A DNA stretch of 58,343 nt. Origin: Mycolicibacterium agri. Lineage in GTDB: Bacteria > Actinomycetota > Actinomycetes > Mycobacteriales > Mycobacteriaceae. Location of the stretch: assembly GCF_002553505.1 (NCBI RefSeq), contig NZ_PDCP01000040.1:1-58343 (forward strand). Direction: 5' to 3'. The notes under the pieces were generated by a model that saw nothing but the letters and a program-made list of their open reading frames with translations, searched no databases and was not told the DNA's origin. Below are positions 42,680 through 49,862 of this stretch, piece after piece (position 1 is the stretch's first letter; each line of letters starts with the position of its first letter). The translations under genes were made by a program, and so were the position numbers.

Positions 42680-43647
42680 CCGAGCCGGAGGACGTCAAGG
42701 AGGTGACGGCCGAGTCGGACACGACGGCCGAACCCGAGGCGACGGCCGAACCCGAGGCGACCGCCGAACCCGAGGCCGGGACGGAGCCGTCGCCGGAGCC
42801 GTCACCCGAGCCACCGCCCGAGAACCCCGAGTTCGAGGGCCCGCGCCGGCGTGCCCGCCGGGAACGAGAACTGCGCCGCCAGGCACAGGCCCGCGCCAGG
42901 GCGATCGAGCAGGCCCGCCGCGAAGCCAAGCGGCGTGCGCTGGGCAAGACCGCTGACAACACGAAACCTCAAGCGCGCGCGGCAGTTCGGGGCCTGAAGG
43001 TGATGGTGTGGACGGTTCTTCTCGCCGTCTTGTTCGTCGGGCTCGGCCTGCTGCTGTACTTCACGCCGATCATGTCGGTGCGCAGCGTCGTGATCACCGG
43101 CCTCGGCGCGGTGACCGAAGAGGAGGTCACCCAGGCGGCCGCCGTCAAAGACGGCACGCCGCTGCTGCAGGTCCGCACCGATGCGGTCGCCGAGCGGGTG
43201 GCCACCATCCGCCGGGTCGCCAGCGCCAGGGTGCAGCGGGAGTACCCGTCGACGCTGCGGATCACGATCGTCGAACGCGTCCCGGTGGTGGTGAAGGACT
43301 ATCCGGACGGCGCGCACCTGTTCGACCGCGACGGTGTGGATTTCGCTACCGCACCGCCGCCGCCCAACCTGCCCTATCTGGAGACCGACAACCCCGGCCC
43401 GAGCGATCCGCCGACCAAGGCCGCGCTCGAGGTGATGACGGCGCTGCGCCCCGAGGTGGCCGCACAGGTCGCGCGGGTGTCGGCGCCATCGGTCGCGGCG
43501 GTCACGCTGACGCTGGTCGACGGCAGGGAAGTGGTGTGGGGCACCACCGACCGCACAGAGGAGAAGGCGCAGAAGCTGGCGGCGCTGCTGACCCAGCCGG
43601 GCCATGTCTACGACGTGTCCAGCCCCGATTTGCCGACGGTCAAGTAA
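42676..43647 (+). CDS. ftsQ: Cell division protein FtsQ
   Basis: A 323-residue bitopic protein that scaffolds the divisome with FtsL and FtsB. A long acidic then basic cytoplasmic region (about residues 1-110) precedes one membrane helix (about 111-132). The POTRA domain follows (VRSVVITGLGAVTEEEV, about residues 137-205) and then the beta domain. Three 18-base repeats encode EPEATA near the N terminus. It starts at the GTG overlapping the murC stop. A 221-base gap separates it from ftsZ. Confidence 0.94.
   Translation: MTEPEDVKEVTAESDTTAEPEATAEPEATAEPEAGTEPSPEPSPEPPPENPEFEGPRRRARRERELRRQAQARARAIEQARREAKRRALGKTADNTKPQARAAVRGLKVMVWTVLLAVLFVGLGLLLYFTPIMSVRSVVITGLGAVTEEEVTQAAAVKDGTPLLQVRTDAVAERVATIRRVASARVQREYPSTLRITIVERVPVVVKDYPDGAHLFDRDGVDFATAPPPPNLPYLETDNPGPSDPPTKAALEVMTALRPEVAAQVARVSAPSVAAVTLTLVDGREVVWGTTDRTEEKAQKLAALLTQPGHVYDVSSPDLPTVK
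42727..42778 (+). repeat. 18-base tandem repeat at the start of ftsQ
   Basis: Near-identical units beginning GCCGAACCCGAGGC start at 42727, 42745 and 42763. They encode the in-frame acidic repeat AEPEAT in the cytoplasmic part of FtsQ. Such a repeat can change length by slippage without breaking the frame. Confidence 0.7.
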
Positions 43648-43868
43648 GCACCGTCACGCTGAATCGCCCGAAATTCCCGGCATTGCTGTCGGCGCGCCTG
43701 CATGGATAGTGCTTGACCTCGCCCTACCGTTCTGTTTGCGCGGAACAACTTGACATAACTATGAACCTCTGGTTGAGGTTGAGGGTTTGCTCAGGGGATC
43801 CGTGCGCCGATAGGCAACCAGGGAGGAAAGGCGACGCTGATGATCGCTTGCGCGAAGAAGGGACAGCG
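43648..43868 (+). promoter_or_regulatory. ftsZ leader and probable promoter region
   Basis: This 221-base gap within an otherwise overlapping operon suggests extra ftsZ promoters, as known in other mycobacteria. TTGACA occurs at 43750-43755 and TTGACC at 43713-43718, but no convincing -10 lies at the standard distance from either. A GGGAGGAAAGG stretch is at about 43821-43831, and AAGGGA directly precedes the ftsZ ATG. Confidence 0.35.
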
Positions 43869-45029
43869 ATGACCCCCCCGCACAACTACCTCGCCGTCAT
43901 CAAAGTGGTCGGCATCGGCGGCGGCGGCGTCAACGCCGTCAACCGGATGATCGAGCAGGGCCTCAAAGGTGTGGAGTTCATCGCGATCAACACCGACGCG
44001 CAGGCGCTGTTGATGAGCGATGCCGACGTCAAGCTCGACGTCGGGCGCGACTCCACCAGGGGCCTGGGCGCAGGCGCCGATCCCGAGGTTGGGCGCAAGG
44101 CCGCCGAGGACGCCAAGGACGACATCGAGGAGCTGCTGCGCGGCGCCGACATGGTGTTCGTGACCGCGGGCGAGGGCGGCGGCACCGGTACCGGCGGCGC
44201 ACCCGTCGTCGCCACCATCGCCAGGAAGCTCGGCGCGCTCACGGTCGGCGTGGTGACCAGGCCGTTCTCGTTCGAAGGCAAGCGCCGCAGCAACCAGGCC
44301 GAGGCAGGCATAACCGCGCTGCGGGAAAGCTGCGACACACTGATCGTCATCCCCAACGACCGGCTGCTGCAGATGGGCGACGCCGCCGTCTCGCTGATGG
44401 ATGCGTTCCGCAGCGCCGACGAGGTGCTGCTCAACGGCGTGCAGGGCATCACCGACCTGATCACCACGCCCGGCCTGATCAACGTCGACTTCGCCGACGT
44501 CAAGGGCATCATGTCCGGCGCGGGCACGGCGCTGATGGGCATCGGGTCGGCCCGCGGTGACGGCAGGGCGCTGAAGGCCGCCGAGATCGCCATCAACTCA
44601 CCGCTTCTCGAGGCGTCGATGGAAGGCGCCCAGGGCGTGCTGATGTCCATCGCGGGCGGCAGCGATCTGGGCCTGTTCGAGATCAACGAGGCGGCCTCGC
44701 TGGTGCAGGACGCCGCGCACCCCGAAGCCAACATCATCTTCGGCACCGTGATCGACGACTCGCTCGGCGACGAGGTGCGGGTGACGGTGATCGCGGCAGG
44801 GTTCGACGCGACCGGCCCCAGCCGCAAGCCCGTCGTCGGTGCCGGCCAGTCGACCCAGTCCGGGCAATCGGGGCAGTCGATCGCGCCGGGGAAGGCGGGC
44901 AAGGTCACCTCGTCGCTGTTCGAACCGGCCGACGCCGCCAGCGTTTCGGTGCACACCAACGGGGCGACGGTCAGCATCGGCGGTGACGATGACGACGACG
45001 TCGACGTGCCGCCCTTCATGCGGCACTGA
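43869..45029 (+). CDS. ftsZ: Tubulin-like cell division GTPase FtsZ
   Basis: A 386-residue GTPase that builds the Z ring. GIGGGGVNAVNRMI is the first nucleotide loop (about residue 13), GEGGGTGTGGAPV is the tubulin signature (about 100) and NVDFADVKGIM is the T7 loop that completes the active site. After about residue 312 a variable linker leads to the acidic C terminus DDDDDVDVPPFMRH, which binds FtsW, SepF and other partners. I start at MTPPHNYLAVIKVVG; the longer upstream frame lies in the leader. Confidence 0.98.
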   Translation: MTPPHNYLAVIKVVGIGGGGVNAVNRMIEQGLKGVEFIAINTDAQALLMSDADVKLDVGRDSTRGLGAGADPEVGRKAAEDAKDDIEELLRGADMVFVTAGEGGGTGTGGAPVVATIARKLGALTVGVVTRPFSFEGKRRSNQAEAGITALRESCDTLIVIPNDRLLQMGDAAVSLMDAFRSADEVLLNGVQGITDLITTPGLINVDFADVKGIMSGAGTALMGIGSARGDGRALKAAEIAINSPLLEASMEGAQGVLMSIAGGSDLGLFEINEAASLVQDAAHPEANIIFGTVIDDSLGDEVRVTVIAAGFDATGPSRKPVVGAGQSTQSGQSGQSIAPGKAGKVTSSLFEPADAASVSVHTNGATVSIGGDDDDDVDVPPFMRH

Positions 45030-45077
45030 CCCGCGCGGCCCCTTGCGGTCCTCGCGCGCGCGGCCCCGGATACTGGG

Positions 45078-45818
45078 GTGGTGAGTGTTCGGGTTCGGCG
45101 CGTGACGACGACCCGCGCCCGCGGAGTGTCTGCGCCGCCGTTCGACACGTTCAATCTCGGCGACCACGTCGGTGACGATCCGGCGGCCGTCGCGGCCAAC
45201 CGCAAGAGGCTGGCGACGACCATCGGATTGGGCACCGAGGCGGTGGTGTGGATGAACCAGGTGCACGGCGACCATATCGTCCGCGTTGATGAACCGGTCG
45301 CGTCTGCCGTCGACGAGACCGACGGATTGGTGACCACCACACCGCGTTTGGCATTGGCTGTCGTCACCGCCGATTGTGTTCCGGTTTTAATGGCCGACGC
45401 GCGCGCCGGGGTGGTGGCCGCCGTGCACGCCGGACGGGTCGGGGCGGCCAAAGGCGTCGTGCGGCGCGCGGTCGAGGCGATGTGCGACGCAGGCGCGCAC
45501 GTCGAGGACATCTCCGTGCTGCTCGGCCCTGCCGTCAGCGGTCGCAACTACGAGGTGCCCGCCGCGATGGCCGACGAGGTGGAAGCCGTCCTGCCCGGCA
45601 GTAGGACCACTACGTCGCGCGGCACTCCCGGACTTGACCTGCGAGCCGGAATCGCAAGGCAGCTAATAGATTTGGGCGTCACCGCCATCGACGCCGACCC
45701 ACGTTGCACGGTCGACGACCGCAGTCTGTTCAGTCACCGTCGCGACGCGCCGACAGGCCGGATGGCCTCTCTGGTGTGGATGGATCCAACCCCGATGAGC
45801 GTAGGCGGGAGGAGGTGA
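45078..45818 (+). CDS. YfiH/LACC1-family multicopper-type protein (polyphenol oxidase/purine nucleoside phosphorylase fold)
   Basis: A 246-residue counterpart of Rv2149c. The CNF1/YfiH fold signatures are present: NQVHGDHI (about residue 59), TADCVPVLMADARAGVVAAVHAGRVG (His and Cys that bind the metal, about 100-125) and SLFSHRRDAPTGRMA at the end. Members have laccase-like or purine nucleoside phosphorylase activity, and E. coli YfiH edits misincorporated serine in peptidoglycan precursors, which would fit this location. The start is GTG 45078 or 45081. The stop overlaps the yggS ATG by one base. Confidence 0.88.
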   Translation: MVSVRVRRVTTTRARGVSAPPFDTFNLGDHVGDDPAAVAANRKRLATTIGLGTEAVVWMNQVHGDHIVRVDEPVASAVDETDGLVTTTPRLALAVVTADCVPVLMADARAGVVAAVHAGRVGAAKGVVRRAVEAMCDAGAHVEDISVLLGPAVSGRNYEVPAAMADEVEAVLPGSRTTTSRGTPGLDLRAGIARQLIDLGVTAIDADPRCTVDDRSLFSHRRDAPTGRMASLVWMDPTPMSVGGRR

Positions 45819-46567
45819 TGAACCCGGTGACGACCGCGAGGGAAGCCGAGTTGGCCGAGAACCTGGCGCGGCTGCGCGAACGTCTGGCACGCGCCGCGCA
45901 AGCCGCCGGCCGAAAAAGTGACGAAATTGAATTACTACCGATAACAAAATTCTTCCCAGCAACCGATGTCGTTATTTTGTCGCAATTAGGTTGTGATGCT
46001 TTTGGTGAATCTCGCGAACAAGAAGCGGCGGCGAAAGTGGCCGAATGCAATTCGTTGAAACTCGCTCGGCCTATTCGCTGGCATATGGTCGGCCGGATTC
46101 AACGGAACAAAGCTCGCTCGATCGCGACCTGGGCGCACACCGCGCACTCGGTGGACAGCGCCAAGCTGATCGCCGCGCTGGACCGGGCCGCGCAGCGGGC
46201 GCTGACCGAGGGCGAGCGCTTTCAACCGCTGCGGGTCTATGTACAACTCAGCCTCGACGGCGATCCGCAACGTAGTGGGGTCGACATCGGCAACCCGGAC
46301 CTGGTCGACGAGGTCTGCGGTCTGGCGGATTCCGCGCAGGCGCTGGAGTTCATCGGTCTGATGGGGATTCCGCCGCTGGGCGCCGACGCTGAGGAGTGCT
46401 TCGCACGGCTGGCGGAGGAACGTCAGCGGGTGCAGAAGAGCTACCAGCAACCCCTTGGACTGTCCGCGGGCATGTCCAGCGACCTGGAATGGGCCGTCAA
46501 ACACGGGTCGACATGTGTGCGTGTCGGAACCGCGCTATTGGGGCAACGTCCTCTAACGTCTCCATGA
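45818..46567 (+). CDS. YggS/PLPBP-family pyridoxal phosphate homeostasis protein
   Basis: A 249-residue PLP-binding protein with the alanine racemase N-terminal fold. The lysine that holds PLP is in LLPITKFFP (about residue 44), HMVGRIQRNKA (about 89) is the family signature, and GLSAGMSSDLEWAVKHGSTCVRVGTALLG closes the barrel. It buffers PLP rather than catalysing a reaction. Positions 45911-46100 are strikingly AT-rich, with TTA, ATA, AAA and AAT codons that are rare in its neighbours. The ATG follows a GGGAGGAGG ribosome site and overlaps the yfiH stop. Confidence 0.92.
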   Translation: MNPVTTAREAELAENLARLRERLARAAQAAGRKSDEIELLPITKFFPATDVVILSQLGCDAFGESREQEAAAKVAECNSLKLARPIRWHMVGRIQRNKARSIATWAHTAHSVDSAKLIAALDRAAQRALTEGERFQPLRVYVQLSLDGDPQRSGVDIGNPDLVDEVCGLADSAQALEFIGLMGIPPLGADAEECFARLAEERQRVQKSYQQPLGLSAGMSSDLEWAVKHGSTCVRVGTALLGQRPLTSP

Positions 46568-46625
46568 GTAGTCACTCCAGTCACATCTTCATCACAGACA
46601 CCAGATCCACCAGAAGGGTCCAGCG

Positions 46626-47234
46626 ATGAGCACACTGCACAAGGTCAAGGCCTACTTCGGTATGGCGCCGATGGACGACTACGACGACGAGTACTACGAA
46701 GATGACGACCGTCCTGCGCGCGGCTATCCGCGCCGCGAGCGCTTCGCCGACGAAGGCTACAGCCGCTACGACGATCGCTACGAGGATGAGGAGATGGCTG
46801 GCGGCTTCCGCGGCGGCTATCCCGACGAGGGACGTTTCCGTCCTCGCGACTTCGACCGCCCCGCACCGAGGTTCGCTCCGCTGCGGGGCGCCACTCGCGG
46901 CGCGCTCGCCATGGACCCGCGGCGGATGGCGATGCTCTTCGACGAGAGCAGCCCGTTGTCGAAGATCACCACGCTGCGGCCCAAGGACTACAGCGAGGCC
47001 CGCACCATCGGCGAGCGGTTCCGCGACGGCACGCCGGTGATCATGGACCTGGTGTCGATGGACAACGCCGACGCCAAGCGGCTGGTCGACTTCGCCGCCG
47101 GCTTGGCGTTCGCGCTGCGCGGGTCGTTCGACAAGGTTGCCACGAAGGTGTTCCTGCTGTCGCCGGCCGACGTCGACGTCACGCCCGACGACCGCAGGCG
47201 CATCGCCGAAACCGGCTTCTACGCCTATCAGTAG
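46626..47234 (+). CDS. sepF: Cell division protein SepF
   Basis: A 202-residue protein that anchors FtsZ to the membrane. The N-terminal amphipathic helix (MSTLHKVKAYFGMAP) is followed by an acidic and arginine-rich linker (about residues 16-95) and the globular domain (ITTLRPKDYSEARTIGERFRDGTPVIMDLVSM, about 117-200). Actinobacteria lack FtsA and ZipA, so SepF does this job. A ribosome site AGAAGGG lies before the ATG. A hairpin follows the stop. Confidence 0.94.
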   Translation: MSTLHKVKAYFGMAPMDDYDDEYYEDDDRPARGYPRRERFADEGYSRYDDRYEDEEMAGGFRGGYPDEGRFRPRDFDRPAPRFAPLRGATRGALAMDPRRMAMLFDESSPLSKITTLRPKDYSEARTIGERFRDGTPVIMDLVSMDNADAKRLVDFAAGLAFALRGSFDKVATKVFLLSPADVDVTPDDRRRIAETGFYAYQ

Positions 47235-47272
47235 GCGGTCCCGAGCCAGGGGACAGGTAGGCTGACGGCGTC

Positions 47273-47297
47273 ACGCTGACCGGCCAACGGTCAGCGT
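47273..47297. terminator. Perfect nine-base hairpin between sepF and yggT
   Basis: ACGCTGACC (47273-47281), a seven-base loop and GGTCAGCGT (47289-47297) pair perfectly. It lies 38 bases past the sepF stop and 32 bases before the yggT GTG, without a U-tract. It may attenuate or protect the sepF message. Confidence 0.45.
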
Positions 47298-47329
47298 CTG
47301 ACGAAGTCTGTACGCAACGTCACACATCG

Positions 47330-47635
47330 GTGAGGTCGGCTCAGTTGGCCCTGTTCTTTGAGATTTTGGGTTTCGCGCTGTTCGTTTTTTGGCTATTGCT
47401 CATAGCCCGGGTGGTGGTCGAGTTCATCCGCTCGTTCAGCCGCGACTGGCATCCCAGGGGCGCGACCGTCGTCATCCTCGAGATCATCATGACGCTCACC
47501 GACCCCCCGGTGAAGCTGCTGCGACGCATCATTCCGCAGCTCACGATAGGGGCGATCCGGTTCGACCTGTCGATCATGGTGCTGCTGCTGGTGGCCTTCA
47601 TCGGCATGCAACTCGCATTCAGTGCCGCGGCGTGA
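47330..47635 (+). CDS. YggT-family membrane protein
   Basis: A 101-residue protein with two membrane helices (about residues 8-28 and 77-98) joined by a conserved segment that contains DPPVKLLRRIIPQ, the YggT signature. It is the counterpart of Rv2146c and is always next to sepF and wag31 in Gram-positive dcw clusters. The function is unknown; it may help localise division proteins. The start is GTG 47330 without a strong ribosome site; an in-frame TTG lies at 47345. Confidence 0.88.
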   Translation: MRSAQLALFFEILGFALFVFWLLLIARVVVEFIRSFSRDWHPRGATVVILEIIMTLTDPPVKLLRRIIPQLTIGAIRFDLSIMVLLLVAFIGMQLAFSAAA

Positions 47636-47674
47636 CAACGTAGGGTGTGTGTTTGCCGGACACTGCAATTGGGC

Positions 47675-47704
47675 TTAAGAAGTTTGAATTTCGTTCTTAA
47701 ATTC
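47675..47704. repeat. AT-rich overlapping inverted repeats upstream of wag31
   Basis: TTAAGAA (47675-47681) pairs with TTCTTAA (47694-47700), while GAATTT (47686-47691) pairs with AAATTC (47699-47704); the two stems exclude each other. The patch is far richer in A and T than the rest of the window. It lies about 40 bases past the yggT stop and about 65 bases before a likely wag31 -10 element. Confidence 0.5.
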
Positions 47705-47769
47705 TGGCCTCCTATGCAACCGTAGGGTCTGGTGTGACAGGATGGACGCCAGTTACTCCACTGACGCTC

Positions 47770-47775
47770 TACACT
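47770..47775 (+). promoter_or_regulatory. Possible -10 element for wag31
   Basis: TACACT fits the mycobacterial -10 consensus and lies 41 bases before the wag31 ATG, leaving a leader of about 35 bases. No clear -35 hexamer is present. The 181-base gap after yggT supports an independent promoter. Confidence 0.4.
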
Positions 47776-47816
47776 TTGAAAACGATTGACGGTCCAGACC
47801 ATCTAGGGGGCAGAAA

Positions 47817-48626
47817 ATGCCGCTCACTCCAGCCGACGTCCACAACGTCGCGTTTAGTAAGCCACCCATCGGCAAGCGCGGCTACAACGAGGACGAGGTC
47901 GATGCCTTCCTCGATCTGGTCGAGAACGAGCTGACCCGACTCATCGAAGAGAACGCCGACCTACGTCAGCGGGTTTCGGAGCTGGACCAAGAGCTCGCCA
48001 ACGCGCGAGCCAACGGCGGTGGCCAGTCGACGCAGGCGATTCCGCTGTATCAGCCCGAGCCCGAACCCGAGCCTGCTCCGCAGCCGGCGTACGAGGCGCC
48101 GCAGCCGGCGCCGGCTCCGCCGAGCGAGGATCAGCACCTCAAAGCGGCCCGCGTGTTGAGCCTGGCGCAGGACACCGCCGACCGGTTGACGACCACCGCG
48201 AAGGCGGAGTCGGAGAAGCTGCTCTCTGATGCGCGCGCCCAGGCCGATCAGATGATCAGCGAGGCGCGGGCCACCGCCGAGTCCACCGTGGCCGAAGCCC
48301 GGCAGCGGGCGGACGCCATGCTCGCCGATGCGCAGAGCCGTTCCGAGACCCAGCTGCGTCAGGCCCAGGAGAAGGCCGACGCGCTGCAGGCCGATGCCGA
48401 GCGCAAGCACTCCGAGATCATGGGCACGATCAACCAGCAGCGCACGGTGCTGGAAGGTCGGCTGGAACAACTGCGCACGTTCGAACGCGAATACCGCACC
48501 AGGCTCAAGACCTACCTGGAATCCCAGCTCGAGGAGCTCGGACAGCGCGGCTCGGCCGCGCCCGTCGACTCGAGCGCCAACAACGACGGCGGCGGGTTCA
48601 ACCAGTTCAACCGCGGCAACAACTAG
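47817..48626 (+). CDS. wag31: DivIVA-family polar growth protein Wag31
   Basis: A 269-residue coiled-coil protein that marks the cell poles and organises polar wall growth. The conserved DivIVA membrane-binding N terminus (VAFSKPPIGKRGYNEDEVD, residues 11-29) and a first coiled coil lead to a Pro/Glu-rich linker (about residues 70-105). A long second coiled coil ends at about residue 245. Thr72 in QSTQAIP aligns with Thr73, which PknA phosphorylates in M. tuberculosis. It closes the dcw cluster and probably has its own promoter. Confidence 0.97.
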   Translation: MPLTPADVHNVAFSKPPIGKRGYNEDEVDAFLDLVENELTRLIEENADLRQRVSELDQELANARANGGGQSTQAIPLYQPEPEPEPAPQPAYEAPQPAPAPPSEDQHLKAARVLSLAQDTADRLTTTAKAESEKLLSDARAQADQMISEARATAESTVAEARQRADAMLADAQSRSETQLRQAQEKADALQADAERKHSEIMGTINQQRTVLEGRLEQLRTFEREYRTRLKTYLESQLEELGQRGSAAPVDSSANNDGGGFNQFNRGNN

Positions 48627-48667
48627 CCCCGGCAGACCCCGTAGCCTTGCGGCGAAGGGAGTGACCA

Positions 48668-49066
48668 ATGCTGATTGTTGCCCTGGTGTTGGCCGTCATC
48701 GGCCTCGCGGCGCTGGTGACCGCGGTCGTGACGAGCAACGAACTGATCGCCTGGGTCTGTATCGCCGCAAGCGTCATCGGGGTCGTCCTGCTCATCGTCG
48801 ATGCCGTGCGGGAACGCACCCGCGGCAGAACCGAATCCGAAACCGAGGCATTCGAGCCGACCGGGCGGGCCGACGAGGAATTCGACGCGGAGTACCCGGA
48901 CGAGCCGCTGGAGTCCGACATCGACGCCGATTCTGAAACGACGGCGGTGCCAACGGAATCGACCGACACCGAAGCCACAGAGGTGTCAGATACCGCCGAT
49001 TCCTCCGATGAAACCGAGGCGCACGAGGCCACCGAGGTCATCGAAGAAGACCGGAAAACCAGCTAG
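48668..49066 (+). CDS. Two-TM membrane protein with acidic tail, Rv2144c family
   Basis: A 132-residue protein with two adjacent membrane helices (about residues 2-22 and 26-46) and a long cytoplasmic tail rich in Glu, Asp, Thr and Ser, probably disordered. It follows wag31 as Rv2144c does in M. tuberculosis. The ATG has GGGAGTGA upstream. The stop directly abuts the stop of the converging phosphoribosyltransferase gene. The function is unknown. Confidence 0.82.
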   Translation: MLIVALVLAVIGLAALVTAVVTSNELIAWVCIAASVIGVVLLIVDAVRERTRGRTESETEAFEPTGRADEEFDAEYPDEPLESDIDADSETTAVPTESTDTEATEVSDTADSSDETEAHEATEVIEEDRKTS

Positions 49067-49744
49067 CTAGCGCGTCGGCTTGGCCAACAACTCACGGACT
49101 TCGTCGTCGGTGACCTGATGGAAGTCGGCATACACCTGGCCGACCGCCTCGAACCCCGGCGGCATGGTCGCGCACACCACGTCATCGGCTTCCTCGGCCA
49201 ACTGCTCGCACGCCGAATGCGGGCCGACCGGAACAGCGACCACCACCTTCTTCGGCCGCGCGGCCCGCACCGCGCGCACCGCGGCGAGCATGCTGGCGCC
49301 GGTGGCGATCCCGTCGTCGACCAGGATCGCGACCTTGCCGGCGGGATCCGCGGGTGGCCGGTCACCGCGATACGCCTGCTCACGGCGGCGTAATTCCTCG
49401 GTCTCCCGGTCGATTGCGGCGTGCAGCGCCTGCTCGCTGATACCCAGACTCTTGATCAGGTGATCGTTGAGCACGAGGCCGCCGCCGCTGGCCAGCGCAC
49501 CCATCGCGAGCTCTTCCCAGTGCGGAACGCCCAGCTTGCGGACCAGGAAGACATCCAGCGGCGCCCGCAGCGCCGCGGCAACCTCCCAGCCGACCGGCAC
49601 GCCGCCGCGCGCCAATCCGAGAACCAGCAGGTCGTCTTGCCCTTGATAGGCCGCCAGCGCCTCAGCCAGGACTTGGCCGGCCTCGCGGCGGTCCCGAAAG
49701 GTTCGTCTCGCGCTGCGCCGGGCGAGTCCACTCCATCCGGTCAT
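49067..49744 (-). CDS. Phosphoribosyltransferase-family protein
   Basis: A 225-residue type I phosphoribosyltransferase-like protein. The PRPP-binding loop is VAILVDDGIATGASM (about residue 133) and the N-terminal half has LGLARGGVPVGWEVAAAL and FLVRKLGVP motifs. Similar proteins occur at Rv2143 and Rv0571c in M. tuberculosis; their substrate is unknown. I chose ATG 49744 (MTGWSGLARRS); the longer upstream frame runs through the divergent promoter region into the next gene and is not supported. Confidence 0.82.
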   Translation of the reverse strand: MTGWSGLARRSARRTFRDRREAGQVLAEALAAYQGQDDLLVLGLARGGVPVGWEVAAALRAPLDVFLVRKLGVPHWEELAMGALASGGGLVLNDHLIKSLGISEQALHAAIDRETEELRRREQAYRGDRPPADPAGKVAILVDDGIATGASMLAAVRAVRAARPKKVVVAVPVGPHSACEQLAEEADDVVCATMPPGFEAVGQVYADFHQVTDDEVRELLAKPTR

Positions 49745-49862
49745 GAAATGTGTTTTCCCAATCAGGAGCACTTTTAGCCTACGACGAGCAATCTGGAAAA
49801 GCACCGAGTCCGGGCTACTCGCGAAATCGTCAAAAATCACCGGTTCGGCGGCGGAAGGAACC

